Shown: piece after piece, positions 42,839 to 50,006 of the stretch
Layout: the number at the start of each line of letters is the position of its first letter
How positions within the stretch are numbered: the first letter of the stretch is position 1
Assembly: GCA_963807425.1 (NCBI GenBank)
Contig: CAWEBZ010000012.1
Location: forward strand, 581,957 to 645,956
Direction: 5' to 3'
DNA: 64,000 nt
Origin: VRUE01 sp963807425
Lineage (GTDB): Bacteria > Actinomycetota > Thermoleophilia > Solirubrobacterales > 70-9
The notes under the pieces: generated by a model
What the model saw: only the letters and a program-made list of their open reading frames with translations
Database searches by the model: none
What the model was told of the DNA's origin: nothing
Translations under genes and position numbers: made by a program

Positions 42839-44300
42839 ATGCGCCTCGCACGCCAGACCGGCACCAGCCGCCTTGGCGACAGTGCTCCTGGCCCTTTCGG
42901 TCGCATCCCTGGCAAGCGCCGCCGACAGCGTCTATTGGGTCAACTACGGAGCCAACAAGATCTCCCGCGCCAACCTCTACGAAGGCGGCGGCGCAGATCT
43001 CCCGATTGCGGCCGCAAACGTCAATGGGCCATACGGCCTGGCGATCGACTCCGCCGGAGGGAGGATCTACTGGCTGAACACTGCGGCGGGAGGCTCAATC
43101 GGCTATGCGAACCTCGACGGCAGCGGCAGCGCGCTGCTCAACACAGCCGGCGCAAGCTTCGCCAACCCCGCCGGGCTCGCGATCGACCCCGCCGGCGGAA
43201 GGATCTACTGGGCGAAATCCGAGCAACGGCACGATCGGCTACGCCAGCCTCAACGGCGGCGGAGGCGGACTGCTCAATCTCAGCCGGCGCGACCGCGGAA
43301 CCGAACGGACTCGCGATCGATCCCGCCAGCGGCCGCGATCTATTGGACGAACTTCACAGCCAACAAAATCTCCTACGCCAACCTGAACGGAAGCGGGGGT
43401 GGTGACCTCGACACCACCGGAGCTCCGATCGACGGCCCCGAAGGCGTTGCGATCGATCCCGCGAGCAGCCGGATCTACTGGACGAACTGGAACGGCAACT
43501 CGATCGGCTACGCCAGCCTCGCTGGCGGCGGCGGGGGACAATTCGACACCGGCGTCGTGCTCTTCGACCCGGTGGGCCTCGCCATCCACCCTTACGACAG
43601 CAGCCTCTACTGGGCCGATGAAGGCAACGAGGCGATCGGCTACCGCAGCCTCAACGGCGCCTCGGGAGGACAGGTCATTGCCACCGGGGCGACGCTGAAA
43701 GACGTCGCCTTCCCCGTCCTGCTCGTCAGGCCGCACATGCAGAGCTTCCCGCTCGCCTACGGGGGGCACCGGCCCGGCGTCGTCCTCGCCTGCAGGACGG
43801 GCGAGTGGAAGGGCGATCTACTCGGCTCCTTCTTTTACCAGGCGCCACAGAGCTTCTCCTACCAGTGGCTGCGCAACGGCAAGCCGATCACAGGCGCCAC
43901 CCAGAGCGGGATCGTGGCGGAGAAGGTCGGCAAATACAACTGCGAGGTGACAGCCGCAAACGGCGCCGGCTCGGACACCGAGCCGAGCAACAAGGTCACG
44001 ATCACAGCCAGCCTCAAGCTCGAGAAAGTCAAGCTCGACCCGAGCAAGGGCACTGCGACCCTGCGGGTCAAGGTGACCGGATCCGGTCCGCTCACACTCA
44101 GCGGCAAGGGCATTGTCCGGCAGCGGCGGCCAAAGCAGAAGGAGCGCGGGTACCTCACCGTCAGGGCGAAGGGCAAGGCGAGGCAGACGCTGAAGGCGAC
44201 AGGCAGGGTGAAGGTCAAGGCGAAGATCGCCTACGTCCCCGCAGGGGGCAAAGCCCTGAGGAAGACCAAGACGATCGTGCTTAAGAAGGGGCTCCGCTAG
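42839..44300 (+). CDS. Secreted YWTD-like propeller plus Ig domain, frameshifted
   Basis: The start is ATG 42839; the signal peptide (AALATVLLALSVASLASAAD) is in the neighbouring frame, so an indel lies in the first 10 codons. Then comes a propeller with blades of the form SVYWVNYGANKISRANLYEG, GLAIDSAGGRIYWLN, SIGYANLDGSGSALLN, EGVAIDPASSRIYWTNWNGN: YWTD (LDL-receptor class B) repeats. The C-terminal part has an Ig-like domain (YQWLRNGKPITGATQSGIVA, EKVGKYNCEVTA) and a basic end. Further breaks near 43222, 43283 and 43336. Confidence 0.75.
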
Positions 44301-44305
44301 ACCGG

Positions 44306-44589
44306 TTAGCGGGCGAGGCGGAACATCGCCTCGTCGACGTAGCACCAGCTCCAGTCCTCGCCCGGCTCAACCGAGCGGATCACCGGGTGGCCCGTCGCAT
44401 GATGGTGCGCGGTGGCGTGCTTGCCGGGCGAGTTGTCGCAGCAGCCGATGTGGCCGCAGCTCTGGCACATCCGCAGGTGGACCCACTGCATCCCCTGCGC
44501 AAGGCACTCCTCGCAACCAGCGACCTCGACTGGGGGGTCGAAGACCTGGATCGAATCGAGATGAGTGCAGTTCGCTGCCGTGCGTCCAC
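44306..44589 (-). CDS. UBP-type zinc-finger protein, start region broken
   Basis: CEECLAQGMQWVHLRMCQSC, GHIGCCDNSPGKHATAHHHA, TGHPVIRSVEPGEDWSWCYV: the Cys/His pattern and WxWCY are the UBP (ZnF-UBP) zinc finger, which in eukaryotes binds ubiquitin C-termini and in actinobacteria exists as short stand-alone proteins. In this frame there is no ATG/GTG/TTG before CTHLDSIQVFDPPVE; a GTG start at 44589 lies in another frame, so one base is probably missing near 44570. Confidence 0.6.
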
Positions 44590-44648
44590 CTTAGCGGGGA
44601 GCGCCTACGGAGCAGCCGATTCCGCCCGCCATCTGAAAAGGTGAACGA

Positions 44649-45137
44649 ATGACAGACGTCGCACCCAGCGGGGAGCCGATCACCGAGGAGGGCATCGAGG
44701 CCCTGCGCGAGGAAATCGAGCAGCTCGAAGGCCCGGCCCGGATCAAGATGGCGGCGCGGATCAAGACCGCGCGCGAGGAAGGCGACCTCAAGGAGAACGC
44801 CGAGTACCACATCGCCAAGGAGGACCAAGCGCACCTCGAGACCAAGATCAAGCGCCTGCGCGAACGCCTGCACACGGCAGTCGTCGTCGAGGTCGACGAG
44901 GACGTGGACGCCGATACCTTCGCCTTCGGCCGCACGGCCGAGGTGCTCGACGAGGGCAAAGGCGAGGTGAACACCTGGACCCTGGTCGGCTCGACCGAGG
45001 CCGACCTTGCCCAGGGCCGCCTCTCCGCCGAGTCGCCGATCGGCCGGGCGCTGCGCGACGCCAAGGTCGGCACGCCGATCGAGATCGAGACCCCGCGCGG
45101 CACCCGCACCTTCGTGGTCAAGAAGCTGGTCGACTAA
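44649..45137 (+). CDS. greA: Transcription elongation factor GreA
   Basis: 162 residues. The N-terminal coiled-coil has EGIEALREEIEQLEGPARIK and AREEGDLKENAEYHIAKEDQ with the acidic tip (D, E) that enters the RNA-polymerase secondary channel; the C-terminal FKBP-like globular domain has DTFAFGRTAEVLDE and LVGSTEADL, SPIGRALRDAKVGTPIEIET. It rescues backtracked polymerase by stimulating transcript cleavage. Its stop is right next to the hairpin element at 45138. Confidence 0.95.
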   Translation: MTDVAPSGEPITEEGIEALREEIEQLEGPARIKMAARIKTAREEGDLKENAEYHIAKEDQAHLETKIKRLRERLHTAVVVEVDEDVDADTFAFGRTAEVLDEGKGEVNTWTLVGSTEADLAQGRLSAESPIGRALRDAKVGTPIEIETPRGTRTFVVKKLVD

Positions 45138-45240
45138 CCCAAGGTCGACTGACCAAGCAGATCAAGGACGCAGGGAGCGTGGCGTGCTCTGCACGCGAGC
45201 GACCGAGGACGCCGATATGCGCCGGTCAGGCGACCTTGGG
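45138..45240. repeat. Intergenic hairpin repeat, copy A
   Basis: Arms CCCAAGGTCGACTGACC and GGTCAGGCGACCTTGGG pair except for one base. The core includes TCAAGGACGCAG, GCGTGCTCTGCACGCGAGCG and GAGGACGCCGA.ATGCGCCGG, nearly the same as copy B (62191-62295, inverted) whose arms are different in sequence but also pair. It lies between convergent greA and trxB; the right arm includes the last codons of trxB. Confidence 0.75.
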
Positions 45241-46230
45241 GGCGACCTCAACCGGCTCGCCACCGCGCTGCCAGTGCGCCTCGGGCGAGGGCGGGGTGTC
45301 GCGCAGGTACCACTCGGCGTCGAGAGCGCCCATGCAGCCGGTGCCGGCCGCGGTGACCGCCTGCCGGTAGGTGTGGTCGACGACGTCGCCGACGGCGAAG
45401 ACCCCGGCGAGGTTGGTGCGGGTCGAGTCGGGCTGAGTGACGATGTAGCCGCCCTCGTCGGTGTCGACCTGGCCCGCGACGATCTCCGACTTGGGGAGGT
45501 GGCCGATCGCGATGAAGGCGCCATCGGTGTCGAGCTCCTCGGTCTCGCCCGTCTCCGGGTTGCGCAGCCGGACGTGGCCCAGCTTGCCGTCATCGCCGGC
45601 AACGAACTCCTCCGCCACGAAGGGAGTCTTGAAGTCGATGTTCGGCTGCTCCTTGGCCCGCTCGAACATGATCTTCGAGGCGCGGAAGTCGTCGCGGCGG
45701 TTGACCACGGTCAGATCGCTGGCGTACTTGGAGATGAAGATCGAGTCCTCCATCGCTGAGTCGCCGCCGCCGATCACGATCACCTTCTGGTCTTTGAAGA
45801 AGGCCCCGTCGCAGACGCCGCAGGTGGAGACACCGCGACCGCCCAGCTCCAACTCCCCGGGGACGCCGAGCCGGCGCGGCTCCGCCCCCATCGCCAGGAT
45901 CACGGTTTTCGCCAGGTGCTCCTCGTCGCCCAGGTAGACCTTCTGCACGCCGCCGTCGGAGAGCTCGACCCGGTCGACGTCGTCAGTGACGAACCGCGTC
46001 CCGAAGCGCTCGGCCTGAGCGCGGAACTGGGTCATCATCTCCGGCCCCATGATCCCCTCCGGGTAGCCGGGGTAGTTCTCGACGTCGGTCGTGTTCTGCA
46101 GCTGCCCGCCCCACTGGAATCCCTCGAAGACGAGGGGCTCGAGGTTGGCCCGCGCGGTGTAGAGCGCAGCCGTGTAGCCGGCCGGCCCACCGCCGACGAT
46201 GATCACGTTCTCGATCTTCTGCTCAGCCAT
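45226..46230 (-). CDS. trxB: Thioredoxin reductase
   Basis: 334 residues. FAD-binding GGGPAGYTAALYTARA, the redox-active CGVC (GVSTCGVCDGAFF), NADPH-binding VIVIGGGDSAMEDS and GVFAVGDVVDHTYRQA. It reduces thioredoxin with NADPH. The Cys pair is CGVC rather than the usual CATC, which still gives a CxxC dithiol. Convergent with greA through the hairpin element. Confidence 0.95.
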   Translation of the reverse strand: MAEQKIENVIIVGGGPAGYTAALYTARANLEPLVFEGFQWGGQLQNTTDVENYPGYPEGIMGPEMMTQFRAQAERFGTRFVTDDVDRVELSDGGVQKVYLGDEEHLAKTVILAMGAEPRRLGVPGELELGGRGVSTCGVCDGAFFKDQKVIVIGGGDSAMEDSIFISKYASDLTVVNRRDDFRASKIMFERAKEQPNIDFKTPFVAEEFVAGDDGKLGHVRLRNPETGETEELDTDGAFIAIGHLPKSEIVAGQVDTDEGGYIVTQPDSTRTNLAGVFAVGDVVDHTYRQAVTAAGTGCMGALDAEWYLRDTPPSPEAHWQRGGEPVEVAPKVA

Positions 46231-46277
46231 CTTTCGCCGCCTGGAGTCTAATACTTTACTTTGTATAGTACAGCCAG

Positions 46278-46859
46278 CTAGGCACTGGCCGGCAGCTCAA
46301 AGCAGCCCTGCGAGGAGGAGAGGGGGATGCCGGCCTCGCTGGTCTCGGCCATCCGCCTGGCGCTTCGCGCCTGGATCTCCAGGGTCTCGTCAAGGGTTCG
46401 GGCATGAAGCTCCAGAGCTTCCCGGCGACCCTCTGCATCGACCAGTAGCGGCGTCCGGGACAGATGGAGATCTTCCTGGGGCGCGAGGAGGCCAGCGGCT
46501 CCCGCCTGCGTGAAGTCATCGAGGGTCTTCTGCATGGCCTGTCCGACGAAGTGCTTCGCCACCGCCGGCGGCAGCTGCTCCCACTCCTCGAGGTCGACCA
46601 GAGGCCGAGAGATGGCCCGGTAGAAGTGCTCGACGACACCACGGACCGGCTTTTCCCCAACCAGCTCGGCGCAGTCCAGTTTGACGAGTCGGCCGACGTG
46701 GTAGCTGACATTGCCCACCGAATCGTCGAGCTCCTTTGCCATTTCGATCGGGCTTGCCGTCCGTTCGGTGAGGATCGTCAGGACTTCAGAGCGCAGCGGG
46801 TGGCCGATTGCCTTGATCAGTTGCTGGGTTCCCTGCCTTCGCCTTGCCCTGGTTGACAT
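46278..46859 (-). CDS. ArsR-like winged-helix regulator
   Basis: 193 residues. The N-terminal HTH: QQLIKAIGHPLRSEVLTILT, ASPIEMAKELDDSVGNVSYH, VGRLVKLDCAELVGEKPVRG. The C-terminal 110 residues form a longer helical domain (AISRPLVDLEEWEQLPPAVA, KTLDDFTQAGAAGLL) without Cys-based metal-binding motifs, so ligand unknown. Divergent from the tiny ORF region at 47037; may control it or trxB. Confidence 0.8.
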   Translation of the reverse strand: MSTRARRRQGTQQLIKAIGHPLRSEVLTILTERTASPIEMAKELDDSVGNVSYHVGRLVKLDCAELVGEKPVRGVVEHFYRAISRPLVDLEEWEQLPPAVAKHFVGQAMQKTLDDFTQAGAAGLLAPQEDLHLSRTPLLVDAEGRREALELHARTLDETLEIQARSARRMAETSEAGIPLSSSQGCFELPASA

Positions 46860-47004
46860 TCCCGTCTCCTCTATCGAAATTGAACGTTTAGCTGGACTCG
46901 CTCCAAAACAGATTAGTCATCATTTACCGCTTTTTGGTGAGTAATTTTTCATTAGTGGAACTTCCTCCACCATACGGGAGGTCTAGGCAAAGAAAGGGCA
47001 GGGG

Positions 47005-47027
47005 CTCCCTCTAGCTGACGAAGGGAG
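47005..47027 (+). promoter_or_regulatory. Hairpin that sequesters a ribosome-binding site
   Basis: CTCCCT (47005-47010) pairs with AGGGAG (47022-47027) over an 11-base loop. AGGGAGGTG is the ribosome-binding site of the tiny ORF at 47037, so folding would hide it. Upstream GGAACT (46957) and GTCTA (46981), 18 bases apart, could form an ECF-type promoter. Confidence 0.4.
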
Positions 47028-47036
47028 GTGATGTAC

Positions 47037-47096
47037 ATGCGGCTCGCCAAGACCGAGCGGAAGGTCCCCTTGATCTCAATCGTCAAGACGGCCTAG
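47037..47096 (+). CDS. 19-residue ORF with strong ribosome site
   Basis: Near-perfect anti-16S complement AGGGAGGTG lies eight bases before ATG 47037 (an alternative ATG is at 47031). The peptide MRLAKTERKVPLISIVKTA is basic with a short hydrophobic core. It is followed ten bases later by a terminator-like hairpin. A free-standing, tightly signalled mini-gene of unknown role; leader peptide or small regulatory peptide are options. Confidence 0.45.
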   Translation: MRLAKTERKVPLISIVKTA

Positions 47097-47105
47097 TACT
47101 GGAAT

Positions 47106-47150
47106 GGCCGATTCCCGAACAGCTCAGGCAGGGAGGGGATCGGCCCCTTC
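47106..47150 (+). terminator. Rho-independent-like terminator
   Basis: GGCCGATTCCC (47106-47116) pairs with GGGGATCGGCC (47135-47145) with one G-T mismatch, followed by CCTTCCTTTT. It ends the tiny ORF transcript and lies directly beyond the stop of the convergent membrane gene (47154). Confidence 0.65.
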
Positions 47151-47153
47151 CTT

Positions 47154-48275
47154 TTAGTGAGCGGCCGGCTCCATCTCCGTGACTGGCCGCGCCGTGCGCT
47201 CGATCGGCAGTCCCTCTTCTTCCCACCCCTGAACCCTGGTGCGGAGCTGAAAGAAAGCGACGATCCCAAAGGGGATCGGCAACCAGAAGGCAACCAGGCG
47301 GTAGACCAGGATCGCCGGGAAGACGGTCCCCTCGGGCAGCCCGAAGAGGACGAAGGCGCCGATCATCCCGGCGTCGACAGCGCCCACTCCGGCCGGAGCG
47401 AAGGGGATGAGGTTGGCGACCATGCCGAGGAAGAAGCCCTGGACCACCACCGCCAGGGGCACCTGGACGCCGAAGGCGTGAAAGGAGGCCCAGAGGATGC
47501 CGATGTTGGCCGCCCAGAACCCTGCCGCGCCGAGCACCGCCAGCCCGCCGCGCGAGGGGTGGGCGAAGAGGCTGAGCGCGAACCTGAACCCCTCGGCCAG
47601 CGTCGCCGGCACCTTGGCGGCGCTGGCGACGATCGCCCTGCCACGCTCGCCACGCGCGAAAGGCGCGATCCGCCGCCCCAGGTCAGGCGGGATCAGAGCA
47701 ACGAGCACTCCGATCACGAGCAGCGCACCCGCCACCCCGGCCGGGATGATCGTCAGCTCGATCGAGTCCTTGCCGTTGAGCACACCGGTGCGCAGGAGGA
47801 CCCCGAAGACAATCAGCGCAATGGGATAGAAGGCGTAATGGAGGGTGAGGAAGGCGACCATTCGCCGCGCCACCTCATGGCGCCGCATCCCGGCCTTGCG
47901 CAGCGCCCAGTAGGTGAGCACGATCCCACCTGCTCCGCCGGCCGAGAAGAGCAGCGTTGCTGCCAAGCCCGCCATGTTGATCTCGTAGGTCTCCGACCAC
48001 CTCAGACGCAGCGCGTCGCCTCCGACCACCGCCTTGAAGAGGGCGATGTAGGTGATGAAGGCGATCACGTTGAAGCCGATCGCGATCGCGATCCAGAGCG
48101 GGTCGGCGTCGCTGAGCTTGCTCATCGCGTCGCCAAGGCCGACGAGCTTCGGGAAGAGGAAGTAGATCCCGATCAGCAGGACAAGGACAACCAGCACGGT
48201 CTGAGCCACCCGCCGCCTGGTGAACAGCGGCAGTTCGACGGCGTGATCTCCGTTCGCCGAGTCCTGCTGAGACAC
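47154..48275 (-). CDS. Lysylphosphatidylglycerol-synthase-type flippase-like membrane protein (UPF0104)
   Basis: 373 residues, about eight transmembrane helices. PSLGDAMSKLSDADPLWIAI, NMAGLAATLLFSAGGAGGIV, LVYRLVAFWLPIPFGIVAFF and the FAPAGVGAVDAGMIG stretch match the MprF/UPF0104 (YbhN) transmembrane domain, which translocates or flips lipids. No aminoacyl-transferase domain is attached, so lipid transport is more likely than lysylation. Confidence 0.8.
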   Translation of the reverse strand: MSQQDSANGDHAVELPLFTRRRVAQTVLVVLVLLIGIYFLFPKLVGLGDAMSKLSDADPLWIAIAIGFNVIAFITYIALFKAVVGGDALRLRWSETYEINMAGLAATLLFSAGGAGGIVLTYWALRKAGMRRHEVARRMVAFLTLHYAFYPIALIVFGVLLRTGVLNGKDSIELTIIPAGVAGALLVIGVLVALIPPDLGRRIAPFARGERGRAIVASAAKVPATLAEGFRFALSLFAHPSRGGLAVLGAAGFWAANIGILWASFHAFGVQVPLAVVVQGFFLGMVANLIPFAPAGVGAVDAGMIGAFVLFGLPEGTVFPAILVYRLVAFWLPIPFGIVAFFQLRTRVQGWEEEGLPIERTARPVTEMEPAAH

Positions 48276-48285
48276 CCTTGAGACG

Positions 48286-49230
48286 CTACCCGCTGGCGAG
48301 GCGCTCCAAGCGTCGCAAGCCGCGATTCACGCTGTGGATCAGCGGTTCCGCCAGCGGCTCGCCGCGACGTACCGCGAAGACCAGCGCCCCGCCGGCAGCG
48401 AGGTCTGTGACGTAATGCTCGCCGAGGTAGACGAGGGCGAAGCCGAGAGTGAGGGCGTAGGACCAGCCAACCGCACCGGCGGCCCGCTCCGCCTCGGCCA
48501 GCGAGATTGCCATCAGCAGCGCCGTCGCAAAATGCAGGGAAGGCATCGCGGCCCAGGGATTACCCCCCAGAGCGCTGTACATGCCCGGCCAGGCGCCCCC
48601 CCACGTCTCTTCGCCGACCTCGACCATGATCCGGCGCACCTCCTCACCGGTGAGTCCCTGCTCCGAAGACCACCAGGGGGGCGCGGTCGGCGCGGCGAAA
48701 TAGACGGCGCAGCCAACGTCGAAGACCGCCGCCAGCTGACGGGCGGCACGCGGGAAGCGCTCCGGGTGACGCACGAGGATGTAGGCCAGGGCCAGGTAGG
48801 GCTCGAAGAACCAAAGCCAGTGGGCCCAGGTGAGAAATCGGTCAAGGACTTTGACCCGGCCGAAGCGTGCCAGCCCGCGCTGGAGGCGAACGTTGGGGAG
48901 CCTGCCGAGGCCAATCGCGCGGTCGATCGCAATCGGATAGCGCGTGCGCAGACGGCGTCGCAACCCCTCCGGATCGTCATAAGGAAGCTCGTGGACCATC
49001 GTAAAAGCCCACATCTGCATCGCGAAGAGGGCGATGTCGCGTTTGTGCGAACGCGGACGCAGGACCGCGAGGGCCAGCGGCCCCCCGGCGCAGGCAGCAA
49101 CGGTGACTGGAGCGGGGATTCGCCCACGATGCCGCAGCAGTGGAACCGCTATCGCGGCGGCGAAGGCACCGGCCGCTCCGGCACGCACCGCCGCGCGAAG
49201 CGCCGGAGATGGCCGCGAGCGCGCCTTCAT
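48286..49230 (-). CDS. PAP2-superfamily (Aur1-like) phosphatase, membrane
   Basis: 314 residues, about five or six transmembrane helices. The PAP2 motifs are visible: PTAPPWW near the first, AMPSLHFATALLMA (with the phosphatase PSLH) and GEHYVTDLAAGG with catalytic His and Asp. It resembles the inositol-phosphotransferase (Aur1/Ipt1) branch, so it may act on a polar lipid. Ten bases after the UPF0104 gene, and likely co-transcribed; both handle membrane lipids. Confidence 0.75.
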   Translation of the reverse strand: MKARSRPSPALRAAVRAGAAGAFAAAIAVPLLRHRGRIPAPVTVAACAGGPLALAVLRPRSHKRDIALFAMQMWAFTMVHELPYDDPEGLRRRLRTRYPIAIDRAIGLGRLPNVRLQRGLARFGRVKVLDRFLTWAHWLWFFEPYLALAYILVRHPERFPRAARQLAAVFDVGCAVYFAAPTAPPWWSSEQGLTGEEVRRIMVEVGEETWGGAWPGMYSALGGNPWAAMPSLHFATALLMAISLAEAERAAGAVGWSYALTLGFALVYLGEHYVTDLAAGGALVFAVRRGEPLAEPLIHSVNRGLRRLERLASG

Positions 49231-49307
49231 CAGGTCGGCGAGTATAGGTCGGCGGGCAACGCCGGGAGCGGCGGCACGCCGCGCCGCGTGATTAGAATGG
49301 CCGCGCT

Positions 49308-50006
49308 TTGGCGCCCCACTCTCCTGGCACCGACCAGATCGACACTCTGCTTGGGATCGGCTTCGTCGCCGCGGCGATCGTCATCGTCGCGATCAACGCT
49401 GGGCTGATCTACGCATTGAGGCGCTACCGCGCCGGGCGGGGCACCGAGCCGCGCCAGGTGCGCGGGGGCCGAGGGGTCCAGCTCCGGGTTGGCGCCGCAC
49501 TGGCTGTCTTCGCCGCCGCGGTGCTCATCCTCAGCGTCGTCTTCACCGAGCGGGCCCGCGAGGTTCCGGCCAGCGGGCCGGATGGCCTCCAGGTATCCCA
49601 CTCGGAGCCGCTGAAGATCAAGGCGACCGGCCAGCAGTGGCTGTGGCGCTACGACTACCCGAACTCCGCCTTCTCCTATTACAAGCTCGTCGTCCCGGTC
49701 GACACCAGTGTCTCCCTCGATCTCGTCTCGACCGACGTGATCCACACCTGGGACGTGCCGTCGCTTGCGGGCAAGCGCGATGCCGTGCCCGGCAAGACGA
49801 ACCAGGTCGTCTTCCGCGCCGATGAGGAGGGTGTCTACAAAGGCCAATCGGCGACCCTCTCCGGGCAGTCGTATGCAGCGATGCGGACCGAGGTCGAAGT
49901 CGTCTCCCCGCAGGAGTACGAGGACTTCCTCAAGCAGCAGAAAAGCGAGATCCAGGCCGCCCAGGACCGGGTCGTCGAACTGATTGAAAAGGGAGAGACC
50001 CCATGA
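49308..50006 (+). CDS. Cytochrome oxidase subunit II paralogue lacking CuA ligands
   Basis: 232 residues from TTG 49308. Two N-terminal transmembrane helices and the cupredoxin domain are normal (KATGQQWLWRYDYPN, STDVIHTWDVPSLAGKRDA, PGKTNQVVF). The CuA loop, C-x-E-x-C-G-x-G-H-x-x-M in the other CtaC here, aligns with SATLSGQSYAAM: Cys to Ser-181 and Ser-185, Glu to Thr-183, His to Tyr-189; only His-146 and Met-192 remain. Loss of CuA resembles quinol-oxidase subunit II, but see the partner subunit. It overlaps the next gene by four bases (ATGA), so both are made together. Confidence 0.85.
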   Translation: MAPHSPGTDQIDTLLGIGFVAAAIVIVAINAGLIYALRRYRAGRGTEPRQVRGGRGVQLRVGAALAVFAAAVLILSVVFTERAREVPASGPDGLQVSHSEPLKIKATGQQWLWRYDYPNSAFSYYKLVVPVDTSVSLDLVSTDVIHTWDVPSLAGKRDAVPGKTNQVVFRADEEGVYKGQSATLSGQSYAAMRTEVEVVSPQEYEDFLKQQKSEIQAAQDRVVELIEKGETP

